DNA of 64,000 nt from Candidatus Kaiserbacteria bacterium (GCA_016182485.1 JACPGH010000005.1:1-64000), one strand, 5' to 3'. Shown: positions 25,783 through 34,605, counted from the first letter of the stretch. Translations and numbers: made by a program. The notes: generated by a model from the sequence alone, not told the origin.

Positions 25783-25998
25783 TTAGCCAGTATATTTAAA
25801 ACGCGTCACGCGCCTGCCGTTAACCTCGACTTCGCCAGTGAACATCTCGAACGGCCGGGCCCACAATTTCGAGACTTCGTTTTCATACAACGCCTCGTAG
25901 ATCACCAAGTCTTCGAGCGTCTCGCAGTGCTTCCCCACGCCGATGACCCGGTATCGCTTGCCTTTGTAGTGCTCGTAAATTCCAGGTTTGATTTCCAT
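25783..25998 (-). CDS. DUF1653-family protein
   Basis: 71 residues, MEIKPGIYEHYKGKRYRVIG..., with HCETLEDLVIYEALYENEVSKLWARP, the DUF1653 signature (a small beta-rich fold of unknown role). TATACT (26006-26011) ends seven bases before this ATG, so the shorter start is preferred over one at 26058. A PaaX-cassette repeat (26077-26113) lies just upstream and could also influence it. Confidence 0.9.
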   Translation of the reverse strand: MEIKPGIYEHYKGKRYRVIGVGKHCETLEDLVIYEALYENEVSKLWARPFEMFTGEVEVNGRRVTRFKYTG

Positions 25999-26076
25999 GA
26001 TCTTCAGTATAGCAATCCTTGCGGCAGGACGATCGCGCTTGTGCGGCCGCCCTAACATTTTAACTACAAAATATTT

Positions 26077-26113
26077 ATCAACGATATGCGACGGTCGTCT
26101 ATTATTGTTGATA
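26077..26113. repeat. Downstream flanking repeat of PaaX/Cas2-like cassette 1
   Basis: 37 bases, palindrome-bounded (ATCAAC...GTTGATA) with core GACGGTCGTC. It aligns without gaps to 26697-26733 at 31 of 37 positions and in the same orientation. Confidence 0.9.
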
Positions 26114-26117
26114 TCAC

Positions 26118-26696
26118 CTATAAACCGAAATGCTCTCGCAAATGCCTGTCATTCTCTATCGCTTCGACCACCATATACAAGACTGCTCCGCCAATTTTCA
26201 GTTCCGCCTTTAAAAGCGCGACAAAATCCTCGCAATCATACGGAAAGACCCATACACTGTCTTGCAAGCGTACAAACCCCAGTTCCTGCATTATTATCCG
26301 GAGTCGGTTTCGCGTTCGCCTTCGCCGTTCGGGTATATCGAAAATAACCACGCGCCAACTCCCGTTCCACCGCCTCCTTTTGGATAAATCGAGCTTTGCT
26401 TTTTCCTGCTCAAAAGCCAGCTTCTTGCGGCCCGCCTCGGTGATCCTAGCATAGGACTTACCATCGCGCTTCTCGAATTTGATATAACCTTGGACCGCCA
26501 GTCTTCCGAGCGAGGTTCGGTATTGATAACGCAGTCTAGCTCTTTTCACGCTAGGCAGCTTATCTAAAGCGACGGGCAAATTCGGCGCAACCGATGCCAC
26601 AAGTGCTACACCCGCAAGAGCGACCGCCGTTAGAAGAGCCACTTGAATATACGCCTTTTGCCTCTTCTTACTTGCTTCCGCCTCTACTTTTCCCAT
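26118..26696 (-). CDS. Membrane-anchored winged-helix, PaaX/Cas2-like protein (copy 1)
   Basis: 192 residues from MGKVEAEASKKRQKAY. Order: basic N-terminus, one membrane helix (about 18-38), a winged-helix-like part (YQYRTSLGRLAVQGYIKFEKRDGKSYARITEAGRK), then a ferredoxin-like C-terminal domain, WRVVIFDIPERRRRTRNRLR...GFVRLQDSVWVFPYDCED. The last domain matches the PaaX C-terminal/Cas2-like family. TATATT (26703-26708) ends six bases before this ATG, so the longer frame start at 26765 is not used. A palindromic repeat precedes the start and another follows the stop by four bases. No cas genes or CRISPR are present. Role unknown; a repressor of its own promoter or a cassette-borne nucleic-acid enzyme are both possible. 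Confidence 0.8.
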   Translation of the reverse strand: MGKVEAEASKKRQKAYIQVALLTAVALAGVALVASVAPNLPVALDKLPSVKRARLRYQYRTSLGRLAVQGYIKFEKRDGKSYARITEAGRKKLAFEQEKAKLDLSKRRRWNGSWRVVIFDIPERRRRTRNRLRIIMQELGFVRLQDSVWVFPYDCEDFVALLKAELKIGGAVLYMVVEAIENDRHLREHFGL

Positions 26697-26733
26697 ATCA
26701 ACAATATACGACGACCGTCTATTATGTTTGATA
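26697..26733. repeat. Upstream flanking repeat/operator of PaaX/Cas2-like cassette 1
   Basis: 37 bases containing GACGACCGTC next to the -10 (TATATT on the minus strand). It starts directly at the gene's ATG. Because it covers the promoter it is well placed to be an autoregulatory operator. Confidence 0.9.
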
Positions 26734-26761
26734 AGCTGGTGTGGATAATTTCTACCTGAAT

Positions 26762-28153
26762 TCAAATTCTATTTACTGAATCTTTGGCAATTTCCCACGT
26801 TTGGCCGAATTCGGGGACGATCGCGCGGGCGCCGAGGTAATCATGGATGCGCTGGGCCAAGAAACGCTCGGCTGCAGGCTCGCCGAGCGCCGTAAATATA
26901 GTTTTGACGCGCCCGCCCTCTAGGGATTTCTGCGCGAACTCTAGCAAGCCTTCCCGGTCGGCGTGCGCCGACCAGCCCTCGAGCACCTCGACCTTCGCCC
27001 GAATGGGTACGTCCGTCCCTGCGATACGCACCGATGACGCTCCCTCCGCTATACGGCGGCCGGGACTCCCCGGCGCCTGGTATCCGACGGTGAAAAGCGT
27101 AGTCTTGGGATCGGGCAGGTACCGCGCCTCCCAGCGGCCGATGCGGCCGCCATGGCTCATACCCGCGCCCGCGATAACGATCTTCGGACCTGCTACTTTT
27201 TCGATAGCTGCCGACTCCTCGCGCGAAAGCGTCTTTGTTAAAAAAGGAAAATTAAAAATACTTCCTTCTCGCTTCATCTCATCCTCTGCCTCAGGTTTAA
27301 AATATGTCGGACCCCATTTCTCGTATACGTCTGTGACGCGTATAGCGAGCGGCGAATCCAGAAAGACAGGGATTTGCGGAAGAGAGTCTTCCGTAAAAAA
27401 GTTCGAAAGCTCATAGAGCATGAGTTGCGTCCGCTCAAGAGAGAAGGCGGGGATGAGAATGGCTCCGCCGCGGCTGATTGCGCGTTTCAGTGCCTCGACC
27501 AAGATCTCGGCACGCCTCTGCTGAGGCGGATGCGCGCGATTGCCGTAGACGCTCTCCATCACGAGAACATCGGCGTCGGGCACCGGCTCAAAGTCTGGCA
27601 AGAGCGGCGAGGGCGAATTGCCGATGTCGCCCGTGAACGCTACAGAGATATTCTCTTCGCTCTGTATCCGAACGCTCGCCGAGCCGAGAATGTGTCCGGA
27701 GTCGCGCAAATATGCCGAGAGCCCGGGGGCCACTTCTTTTTCAGTGTGGTACTCGAGCGGCTCGATGAGCATAAGTGCGGAATCCACGTCTTGCTCCTCG
27801 TATAGCGGTTCTCGGCCAAGTCGCCTTGCTTCTTCTCGCAAAATACTTGCGGAATCGCGCAGAATAAGTTCCGCCAAATCCCGCGTCGGCGGCGTCATAT
27901 GGATCCTTCCTCGAAAACCTTCCTTTACAAGCTTCGGGATACGGCCGACATGATCGAGATGCGCGTGCGTGACGATAAGCGCGCCGATCGAAGAAACATC
28001 GTACGGAAACGGTCCATACACCTCTTCGACGGCAATGTCCGCGCCCTGCTCAATGCCGCAGTCTATCAGTATCTTGCTCTGAGAACTTTCAAGCAGAAAG
28101 TTAGAACCCGTAACCTTGCCCGCGCCGCCGTAGAATTTTAATCGTAACGACAT
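26762..28153 (-). CDS. Metallo-beta-lactamase/beta-CASP RNase (CPSF-like)
   Basis: 463 residues. The zinc motif is THAHLDHVGR (His63, His65, Asp67, His68), followed by DSGHILGSASVR, VAFTGDIGN, PAFSLERTQ and the C-terminal GWSAHADREGLLEF. This is the YSH1/CPSF73-like beta-CASP branch found in bacteria and archaea, separate from RNase J. It probably processes RNA. TACAGT (28160-28165) ends six bases before the ATG. Confidence 0.93.
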   Translation of the reverse strand: MSLRLKFYGGAGKVTGSNFLLESSQSKILIDCGIEQGADIAVEEVYGPFPYDVSSIGALIVTHAHLDHVGRIPKLVKEGFRGRIHMTPPTRDLAELILRDSASILREEARRLGREPLYEEQDVDSALMLIEPLEYHTEKEVAPGLSAYLRDSGHILGSASVRIQSEENISVAFTGDIGNSPSPLLPDFEPVPDADVLVMESVYGNRAHPPQQRRAEILVEALKRAISRGGAILIPAFSLERTQLMLYELSNFFTEDSLPQIPVFLDSPLAIRVTDVYEKWGPTYFKPEAEDEMKREGSIFNFPFLTKTLSREESAAIEKVAGPKIVIAGAGMSHGGRIGRWEARYLPDPKTTLFTVGYQAPGSPGRRIAEGASSVRIAGTDVPIRAKVEVLEGWSAHADREGLLEFAQKSLEGGRVKTIFTALGEPAAERFLAQRIHDYLGARAIVPEFGQTWEIAKDSVNRI

Positions 28154-28211
28154 GCGGAAACTGTAGCATGCGTGACACGCTTCTCGTGCCGACGATTACA
28201 GTGCACAGAGC

Positions 28212-28255
28212 GCAAGAAAATCGTCCCGAGCGAAGGCGAGGGACGATTTTCTTGC
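28212..28255. terminator. 16-bp hairpin in the 288-base gap after ndk
   Basis: GCAAGAAAATCGTCCC (28212-28227) pairs exactly with 28240-28255 across a 12-base loop. It lies beyond the ndk stop and probably ends the long ribosomal transcript. Nothing else convincing is seen in 28154-28441; the rightward frame at 28168-28386 lacks coding features. Confidence 0.6.
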
Positions 28256-28441
28256 TGGAGCCATTCCATTTAGCAACTTATATATGCCAGGTGGGTGCGG
28301 CAACGATAGCTGTCGGATTCTCTCGCGAGCTTCACCAAGCTATCTTAATGCGCTGCTCCCGAAAATTCGGCAAGTTGCGTTTTTAAGAATGGCTCCTATT
28401 TAAAGTATACACCCGCTGTCAATACTTCGATGAATGATCGA

Positions 28442-29047
28442 TTAACTTAGAATGCTGCGTATATCCTGGTCGTAAAGCGTGGCTTCGTGGGGCACCCGAT
28501 AGCGGACGATCTCGCTGGCTGTAAACCAGTGCGGGATCTCCATTTGCGCCTCGGCGACTGAACCGGACGCATGAATGAGATTACGGATCGCCCGATTGTC
28601 CGAATCGGACATGGAATACGAGTCGAGCACGAAATCTCCGCGGATCGTGCCGATGCCCGCGCTACGAGGTTCCGTGCCGCCCGTGATTTTCCGTACCAGC
28701 TCGACCGCGTGCGCTCCTTCCCAAACCATCGCGATCACCGGGCCACTCGTCATGTACTCTTTAAGACGTTCGACGACGGAATTCGCCACTGCTATAGGAT
28801 CGTTCGAAGGAGGGATCTCCCCTTTCTGTATATAGCTTGCTATCGCTTTCTCTCCGACGTTCTTTTTCCAATCCGGATCAAGCAGATAATGCCGCTCGAT
28901 CATCTCCTCTGTTGGCACGAGCATCTTAAGACCGACGAGTTTGAGCCCTATGCGCTCATACCGTTTCATTATCTCTCCGATAAGCGCCCGCTGAATGCCG
29001 TCCGGCTTCACGATCACGAGCGTCTGTTCTGTGCGTGGATGTGCCAT
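28442..29047 (-). CDS. ndk: Nucleoside diphosphate kinase
   Basis: 201 residues, longer than the usual 140. Active His159 lies in NLIHASGS, with TLVIVKPDGIQR at the start and SDNRAIRN. Extra sequence lies at about 55-85 (between the substrate-binding helices) and at the C-terminus (about 170-201). It balances NTP pools with ATP as phosphate donor. It closes the secY-adk-map-ndk run. Short repeats (TAGGCGTTAGGCGC type) lie in the gap before map. Confidence 0.95.
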   Translation of the reverse strand: MAHPRTEQTLVIVKPDGIQRALIGEIMKRYERIGLKLVGLKMLVPTEEMIERHYLLDPDWKKNVGEKAIASYIQKGEIPPSNDPIAVANSVVERLKEYMTSGPVIAMVWEGAHAVELVRKITGGTEPRSAGIGTIRGDFVLDSYSMSDSDNRAIRNLIHASGSVAEAQMEIPHWFTASEIVRYRVPHEATLYDQDIRSILS

Positions 29048-29052
29048 TTTAT

Positions 29053-29121
29053 AGCAAGATAGGCGTTAGGCGCTAGGCTTTAGCAATAACGTATTCGCTA
29101 GAGCCTAATGCCTAGTGCCTG
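29053..29121. repeat. CTAG-rich degenerate repeats between map and ndk
   Basis: Units such as GCGCTAGGC, CGCTAGAGCCTAATGCC and TAGTGCCTGA recur here. Similar patches lie at 11305-11340, 25298-25335, 33263-33288, 41970-41990, 43431-43455 and 51027-51049. Confidence 0.7.
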
Positions 29122-29125
29122 AATT

Positions 29126-29899
29126 TTAGGCCTGATATCTGGTAATGATACGCGCCCCATCCTTTTCGAGCAAGATGGTGTGCTCGAAATGCGCGGAGCG
29201 CGAGCCGTCCTTGGTGCGGAAAGTGTAGCCGTCGGGAGATAGTACGACAGCTCCCTTCCCCGCCGAAGAAATAGGCTCGAGCGCGAGCACCATGCCCTCT
29301 TTTAGAAGAGGTCCGGTGCCGGTGCGGCCATAGTTCGCAATGAAAGGCTCCTCATGCACGCGCGCGCCTACGCCGTGCCCGCCGAGTTCTTTCACGACCG
29401 AGAAGCCGGCGGCCTCGATCTCTCTTTGTATGGCGTGCGAGATATCGCCCATATGATTTCCGGCCTTTGCTGCGGCAATGCCCGCAGCGAGCGCATTCTC
29501 CGTCGCGCGGATTAATCTTTTGGACTCATCACTAACCGCGCCTACCTGCACCGTGACAGCGGCATCGACAATGACACCTGCATGCGTGAGACCCAGATCA
29601 AGCCCTGCAATGTCGCCTTCTTCGAGTTTTTTTGACGATTCGTTCGGAATCCCATGCACTATCTCGTCGTTAACCGACACGCAGAGCGTAGCGGGATAAG
29701 GCCGAGACGCGCCTTCGGGCGTATAGCCGAGAAATGCCGGCAAGTCGCCGCCGTCGCGGATCAGTTTCTCCGCCAGATCATCGAGCTCTTCGGTGTTTAC
29801 GCCGGGAGCCACGCGCGACGCAACCTGGCTTAAAATTGCAGCCAGCCGCTTGCCGCCTTCGATTAACGCCGCTTTTTGCTCCAGTGACGCAATTGTCAT
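29126..29899 (-). CDS. map: Methionine aminopeptidase type I
   Basis: 257 residues. It carries NDEIVHGIP and the metal ligands in AGLDLG, GVIVDAAVT, GGHGVGARVHEEP, LALEPI and HFEHTI. It removes the initiator Met from nascent proteins. It lies in the conserved secY-adk-map order and overlaps adk by four bases. Confidence 0.97.
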   Translation of the reverse strand: MTIASLEQKAALIEGGKRLAAILSQVASRVAPGVNTEELDDLAEKLIRDGGDLPAFLGYTPEGASRPYPATLCVSVNDEIVHGIPNESSKKLEEGDIAGLDLGLTHAGVIVDAAVTVQVGAVSDESKRLIRATENALAAGIAAAKAGNHMGDISHAIQREIEAAGFSVVKELGGHGVGARVHEEPFIANYGRTGTGPLLKEGMVLALEPISSAGKGAVVLSPDGYTFRTKDGSRSAHFEHTILLEKDGARIITRYQA

Positions 29900-30462
29900 G
29901 CGATGCCGAGCACGGCGCGGATATCAGCGGCGATTTCTTCCCGTGTCCGCTCGCCATTTATCTCGGTCAGAAGTCCCGCCTGCCGCACGACATCTATCGC
30001 CTTATTCGTGCTCGCGTAGTACTCAGCGAGCCGCATGTCGACGGCATGATCGTCGGCGCGGGCTTCTTTTTCTTTCCTGAGCGCGATGCGCGCCTTAATC
30101 TCCTCGTCCGATACGACTAGGTGAAATATTGTGAATGGCTTGTTGAGCCAGGTGAGCGACTGGAGGACTATTTCCGCCTCGGGCGGCGTCCTCGTTGTAC
30201 CGTCAAAGATAATGCTGCCGTTCTCCGGAATGCCCAGAATGGTTTTCAAATACACATAGGCCGCGAGCCAATACGGCGTGAGAATGCCTGCATCCATGGT
30301 TTCCTTCAGCTTATGGCCAACAGCTCCGCCGTTCGCCGCGATCTCGCGCATGCCGGCGCTCGTGCTGACGACCGGCCATCCAGTGGCCTCGCTCAACAGC
30401 TTAGTCTGATCACCCTTACCGCTGCCCGGTTTTCCTAAGAAGAGTACGATGCGCGATTCCAT
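29896..30462 (-). CDS. adk: Adenylate kinase-like nucleoside monophosphate kinase, short-lid form
   Basis: 188 residues with P-loop GKPGSGKGDQ (usual GPPGSGKGTQ), STSAGMREI and SIIFDGTTRTPPEAE. The canonical FDGFPR reads FDGTTR and the lid region is short (RIALRKEKEARADDHAVDMRLAEY). Both are departures from textbook adenylate kinase, so the nucleotide preference may differ. Position after secY supports adk. Confidence 0.88.
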   Translation of the reverse strand: MESRIVLFLGKPGSGKGDQTKLLSEATGWPVVSTSAGMREIAANGGAVGHKLKETMDAGILTPYWLAAYVYLKTILGIPENGSIIFDGTTRTPPEAEIVLQSLTWLNKPFTIFHLVVSDEEIKARIALRKEKEARADDHAVDMRLAEYYASTNKAIDVVRQAGLLTEINGERTREEIAADIRAVLGIA

Positions 30463-30480
30463 TCCATTACTCTACCATCT

Positions 30481-31758
30481 TCAATACTCCCGCAAAGAAA
30501 GCTGGGCGTCGATTTTCTGAACGAGGTCGAGCGCGACTTGAACGGCGATGAGGAGGGCGGTGCCTCCCAAGACGAGCGTCGTGACTCCCGTAAGTCCCTG
30601 GATGATGGACGGCGCAACGGCGAGAAGGCCGAGGAACACGGCGCCCGGGAAGGTGATATGGTTCACTACCCTGCCAATATACTTCTCAGTCTCATTGCCC
30701 GGACGGACTCCCGGCACGAATGCGCCGGTCTTCTGCAGGTTCTCTGCGACGCGATGCGGCTCGAACGTGACTGCAGTGTAGAAATAGGTGAACAGCACGA
30801 CTAGGCAGAAATATACCGCGCCGTATTGCCAAGGGTTAGAGAGGAAAGCGGCGTACCAGCGAGCCGCGTCCGCCGCGAAGGCTAGGTTCGCCACATTACC
30901 CACTATAGAGAGCGCCATCTGCGGCAGGAGGAGGAGCGAGAGCGCGAAAATTATCGGTATTACGCCGGCCTGTAGGAGCCGGATCGGAAGATAGGTCGCC
31001 GCGCCCTGAGAAAGAGCGGCGCCGCGCACGGCCCGGGCATAGGCGATCGGGATCGAGCGTTCGGCGTCCGAGACGACGACGACGGCATAGATCATAAGCG
31101 CTGCCAGAACTAAGAAGCCCAAATAGGCCGGCAGATTCGCCGCGGTCGAAGCAAAGATGGTCTGGGAGATGCCGCCCGGTATTCCCGAGAGGATGCCTGC
31201 GAGAATGATGAGGGAAACGCCGTTGCCGATGCCGAATTCGGTGACGAGCTCTCCGAGCCACATCGTGAGCATGGAGCCGGCCGCGATGACCAGAATGTTC
31301 GCCACTAGCGCCGTGGAAGAAAGCGGCATAATTACTCCCTGGTTCTTGAGCAGGAACAGGAAGCCGATGCTCTGGAGGATCGCGATAGGCACGGCGAGAT
31401 ACCGGCTCCAGCCGATAAATTTCGCCCGACCGGCTTCCCCTTCTTCGAAATAGGCCTGCTTGATCTGCGGGAAAATGATCGTCCCGAGCTGCATGAGAAT
31501 AGAAGCGGTGATGTATGGCCCGACCGCGAGCATTACTATTGAGAGCTGCGAGAGGCCGCCGCCTGAGAATATGTTGAGAAGGCCGAAGAACTGATTTTCC
31601 GCAAAGAATGAGGCCAGCGCCGCGCGGTTGACTCCCGGGACCGGAATGGCAGAGAGGAGGCGGAAAACGGCCAGCGCGCCCGCTAGAAACAAGATGCGCA
31701 GACGAAGCTCGCGATCGGTGAGCGTGAGCCGTAGCTTATGGATAAATGAGTCAAGCAT
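30481..31758 (-). CDS. secY: Protein translocase subunit SecY
   Basis: 425 residues with ten hydrophobic helices. SAIPVPGVNR follows the first helix, LTMWLGELVTEFGIGNGVSLII the fifth, and the C-terminal part has KTGAFVPGVRPGNETEKYI. It forms the export channel with SecE and SecG. Located after rplO as usual, 15 bases downstream. Confidence 0.98.
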   Translation of the reverse strand: MLDSFIHKLRLTLTDRELRLRILFLAGALAVFRLLSAIPVPGVNRAALASFFAENQFFGLLNIFSGGGLSQLSIVMLAVGPYITASILMQLGTIIFPQIKQAYFEEGEAGRAKFIGWSRYLAVPIAILQSIGFLFLLKNQGVIMPLSSTALVANILVIAAGSMLTMWLGELVTEFGIGNGVSLIILAGILSGIPGGISQTIFASTAANLPAYLGFLVLAALMIYAVVVVSDAERSIPIAYARAVRGAALSQGAATYLPIRLLQAGVIPIIFALSLLLLPQMALSIVGNVANLAFAADAARWYAAFLSNPWQYGAVYFCLVVLFTYFYTAVTFEPHRVAENLQKTGAFVPGVRPGNETEKYIGRVVNHITFPGAVFLGLLAVAPSIIQGLTGVTTLVLGGTALLIAVQVALDLVQKIDAQLSLREY

Positions 31759-31773
31759 GACAGTTCGGCTGGT

Positions 31774-32226
31774 TCACCGTGAATAGGTGCCGCCCGCGGC
31801 AGTGAGCGCAGCGAGCGCACTGCCTGAAATCGCGCAGCCGGAAACGGCAAGCGGCTTGGAAAGAGCGCCTCCCCCAAGGATCTTCACTTGCGGAACCCGG
31901 CCTTTCGCTCGGCGCACGAGGCCTTTGGCAAGAAGAGACGCCGGCGTAACTCCCTCGCCGGAAACATAGCGCGCCTCCAGCGCTTCGAGGTTCACCACCG
32001 AGACCGCGATCCGGTTCGCGCGGACCGTGCGCGCGCGGTTTTTGCCGTGGCCGCGGCGTTTCGGCAGTTTTTTGATTATATCTCGCATCTGCGGCCGTAT
32101 CTTATGGCCGGCGCGCGCCGACTGGCCTTTCGTGCCCCGGCCGGAAGTCTTCCCGCGCTTGCCGCCGCGGCCTACGTACGATGCCTTCTGTTTCTTCGTG
32201 CGAGGGGCGAGTGAGTTAAGTTGCAT
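31774..32226 (-). CDS. rplO: 50S ribosomal protein L15
   Basis: 150 residues with the glycine-rich N-terminal GRGGKRGKTSGRGTKGQSARAG and a C-terminal beta part. It follows rpsE directly; the L30 gene that normally lies between them is absent. Confidence 0.97.
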   Translation of the reverse strand: MQLNSLAPRTKKQKASYVGRGGKRGKTSGRGTKGQSARAGHKIRPQMRDIIKKLPKRRGHGKNRARTVRANRIAVSVVNLEALEARYVSGEGVTPASLLAKGLVRRAKGRVPQVKILGGGALSKPLAVSGCAISGSALAALTAAGGTYSR

Positions 32227-32235
32227 GGTGAAATA

Positions 32236-32871
32236 TTAGCGCGAACGGCTTGCCGCGAGCGTAGTCGAGCGGAGCTCCTTGAGCGCCTCGACCGTCGCCC
32301 GCGCGATCGTGAGCTTGTTTTTCGTGCGCGAGTGGATCTTGGTGACCACGTCTGTCACGCCGGCGAGCTCGAGCACGGTACGCACGGCCGAACCGGCGAC
32401 CAGCCCGCGGCCTTTCGAGGGAATGATCTCCACGATGGAGGAGGCGTATTTCGCGGACACCTGGTGCGGAATCGAATTGGCGGAGGTGCGCGGCACCGTA
32501 AATAAGTGCTTCTTGGCATCCCGCGTCGCCTTATCGATGGCAAGCGCCGTGTCCACTCCCTTTCCGAGTCCCACCCCTACGCGGCCTTTCTTGTCGCCGA
32601 TGATAACGGCGAGACTGAAGCTGAAGCGGCGGCCGCCGGCCATCACGCGAGCCACGCGGCGCGCCTCGATCGTAACCTGATCGAATTCTCCGCGCTCGCG
32701 CGGAGCGCGCGGGCCTCGGCCTCTCGGAGCGCGGCCGCGCATCGAGCCGCGTCCCGCGTGAAAAGGTCCGCGTTCCTGTGCGGGCTGCGCGGCCGCCGGC
32801 GTCGATTCGGCGGGCTCCGTGACGAGCGCCACTTCTTCTTGGATCACTTCTTTTTCGGGAATGGTTGCCAT
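32236..32871 (-). CDS. rpsE: 30S ribosomal protein S5
   Basis: 211 residues. The conserved core is VTIEARRVARVMAGGRRFSFSLAVIIGDKKGRVGVGLGKG. The first 60 residues (AQERGPFHAGRGSMRGRAPRGRGPRAPRER region) form an Arg/Gly-rich extension not found in standard S5. S5 affects translational accuracy and the mRNA entry tunnel. Confidence 0.97.
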   Translation of the reverse strand: MATIPEKEVIQEEVALVTEPAESTPAAAQPAQERGPFHAGRGSMRGRAPRGRGPRAPRERGEFDQVTIEARRVARVMAGGRRFSFSLAVIIGDKKGRVGVGLGKGVDTALAIDKATRDAKKHLFTVPRTSANSIPHQVSAKYASSIVEIIPSKGRGLVAGSAVRTVLELAGVTDVVTKIHSRTKNKLTIARATVEALKELRSTTLAASRSR

Positions 32872-32904
32872 TTTTCTATATTTAAATGTTAAAAATATTT
32901 GAAT

Positions 32905-33255
32905 TTAAAATATAAGCCCGCCTGCGCGCGCCGCCTCCGCAAGCATCTGCACATGCCCGCCATAGCGGTAGCCGCCGCGATCGAAGACGACCGACTTCAC
33001 GCCGAGGTCCTTGGCCGCTTTCGCTATCGCCTCGCCTACCGCCTTCGCCTGCACGGATTGAGAGCCTTTGAACGTACGCCCGTGCGCCGAAGCGACAGTC
33101 CTCCGCCTCGCGTCATCGATGAGTTGCGCGGAAACGAACTGATTCGACTTGTATACGGAAAGCCGCGGACGCTCGCTCGTCCCGACAATTTTTGCGCGTA
33201 TGCGCTTGTGGCGGCGCTTCCTGAGTTCGTTCTTGGATTTGAATTTGTGTTGCAT
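32905..33255 (-). CDS. rplR: 50S ribosomal protein L18
   Basis: 116 residues ending in the typical VVFDRGGYRYGGHVQMLAEAARAGGL. It binds 5S rRNA with L5 and L25. The gap to rpsE (32872-32904) is AT-rich with TTTAAA repeats. Confidence 0.97.
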   Translation of the reverse strand: MQHKFKSKNELRKRRHKRIRAKIVGTSERPRLSVYKSNQFVSAQLIDDARRRTVASAHGRTFKGSQSVQAKAVGEAIAKAAKDLGVKSVVFDRGGYRYGGHVQMLAEAARAGGLIF

Positions 33256-33288
33256 GTTTTTTGCTAGAGCCTAGCGCCTAAAGCCTAG

Positions 33289-33819
33289 TTAGACGACCTT
33301 CTTGCCCTGCTTGCGGCGGACAACTTCGGTATCGTAGTGCATGCCCTTCCCCAGATACGGTTCCGGGGGCTTCACGCGCCGTACGACCGCGGAAAATTGT
33401 CCGACCGATTCCTTGTTCGGGCTCGCGAAGGTTATGACGTTCTTCTCCACGGTAACAGCGACATCTTCGGGAATAGGCAGCTTCACCGGATGGGAGAAAC
33501 CAACTGAGAGCACGAGTTCTTTGCCTTTCAGCTCTACGCGATAACCAACGCCTTCGAGGATCAGCTTTTTTACGTAGGGCGTCTCCACGCCAGCGATCAT
33601 GTTCTTGAGATGCGAGGCGAATGTGCCGGTCAGAGCCCGAGCGAGCCGAGAGTTCTCCTTGGGCGCAACGGATACGCCCTCTGCGCCTACTGTGATGGAT
33701 ATCGTCGGGTGCACGCGCTTGGCGAGCGTGCCCTTGGCGCCCTTCACGGTGAGAGTGCCGCCGGCGACCGAGACCTCGGCCTTGCCTATAGCGATGGGTT
33801 TTTTAGCGAGACGGCTCAT
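33289..33819 (-). CDS. rplF: 50S ribosomal protein L6
   Basis: 176 residues with two L6 repeats, and the C-terminal PEPYLGKGMHYDTEVVRRKQGKK, a standard L6 ending. CTAG-type repeats (33263-33288) separate it from rplR. Confidence 0.97.
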   Translation of the reverse strand: MSRLAKKPIAIGKAEVSVAGGTLTVKGAKGTLAKRVHPTISITVGAEGVSVAPKENSRLARALTGTFASHLKNMIAGVETPYVKKLILEGVGYRVELKGKELVLSVGFSHPVKLPIPEDVAVTVEKNVITFASPNKESVGQFSAVVRRVKPPEPYLGKGMHYDTEVVRRKQGKKVV

Positions 33820-33873
33820 ATAAGTGGGGTGCCAATATTCGTATCATTTGTCTTTATTCGCATATCATTCGTA

Positions 33874-34278
33874 TCACCAGATCTCAAAAAGCTCTTCTCC
33901 GCCGACTCGATTCCTGCGCGCTTCTCCGTCCGAAAGGACGCCGAGAGACGTCGAGAGGATGCGCGCCCCGGTGCCGCCCTTCACGCGATGCGCGGCGGTG
34001 TGCGGCGCATACAGCCGCCGGCCGGGCTTGCTCACCCGCTTTACCCCGCGCAGGCGCGGGATGCCGCGCTCGTCATAAGCCAGGCTCGCCACGATCTCCT
34101 TGCGCACCTCGCTCTGCCCGATCGCTCTGACGTCGACCTCGGCGATAAAACCGAGCTCTTTCAGCTTCTTCGCGACGGCTAGGAGGTGAGTCGAGTGGGC
34201 AACCACCACCGTCGGCTTGCCGATACGGGCGGCATTCTGCAGTCGTATGATGAAATCCCCGATGCTGTCAGTTACCAT
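33874..34278 (-). CDS. rpsH: 30S ribosomal protein S8
   Basis: 134 residues beginning MVTDSIGDFIIRLQNA and ending in the S8 signature (GARILSTSLGVLSDGEARRNRVGGEEL). The start is the internal ATG at 34278, since S8 proteins begin here; the longer frame runs into rpsN. Confidence 0.96.
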   Translation of the reverse strand: MVTDSIGDFIIRLQNAARIGKPTVVVAHSTHLLAVAKKLKELGFIAEVDVRAIGQSEVRKEIVASLAYDERGIPRLRGVKRVSKPGRRLYAPHTAAHRVKGGTGARILSTSLGVLSDGEARRNRVGGEELFEIW

Positions 34279-34297
34279 AGTGATGAGTGAAATCGAA

Positions 34298-34567
34298 CTA
34301 CCATGACGCTTTTTTAACTCCCGGAATCTTGCCTTCGCGCGCGAGCCTACGGAATTCGATGCGCGAGAGACCGAACGCACGCATATACCCGCGCGAGCGG
34401 CCGGAGATAGCGCAACGGCTCTTCAGCCGCACCGGCGAAGAATTTCTCGGAAGTTTCTGCAGGGCCTCCCAGTCGCCACCAGCCTTAAGCGCCGCGCGCT
34501 TCGCGGCGTACTTTCTCACGAGCCTCTCCTTCTTGGCGAGGCGCGCCAGCTGGGATTTCTTAGCCAT
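34298..34567 (-). CDS. rpsN: 30S ribosomal protein S14, zinc-free long form
   Basis: 89 residues, the long C-minus type: the zinc CxxC pairs of short S14 are absent. Motifs LPRNSSPVRLKSRCAISGRSRGYMRAFGLSRIEFRRLA are conserved. The zinc-free form makes the ribosome less zinc dependent. Confidence 0.97.
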   Translation of the reverse strand: MAKKSQLARLAKKERLVRKYAAKRAALKAGGDWEALQKLPRNSSPVRLKSRCAISGRSRGYMRAFGLSRIEFRRLAREGKIPGVKKASW

Positions 34568-34605
34568 AACAAAAATAAAGCTCCGAGGAGCGTGCTCGTA
34601 GCGTA

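Noticed and set aside
26077..26733. CRISPR-Cas adaptation module, because of the Cas2-like fold
   Set aside because: No cas1 or other cas genes and no regularly spaced repeat array exist in the window. The flanking repeats number only two per gene, and the N-terminal membrane helix is not a feature of Cas2.
28168..28386. 72-residue rightward frame in the gap after ndk
   Set aside because: It spans the 16-bp terminator-like hairpin and has no motif or start signal.
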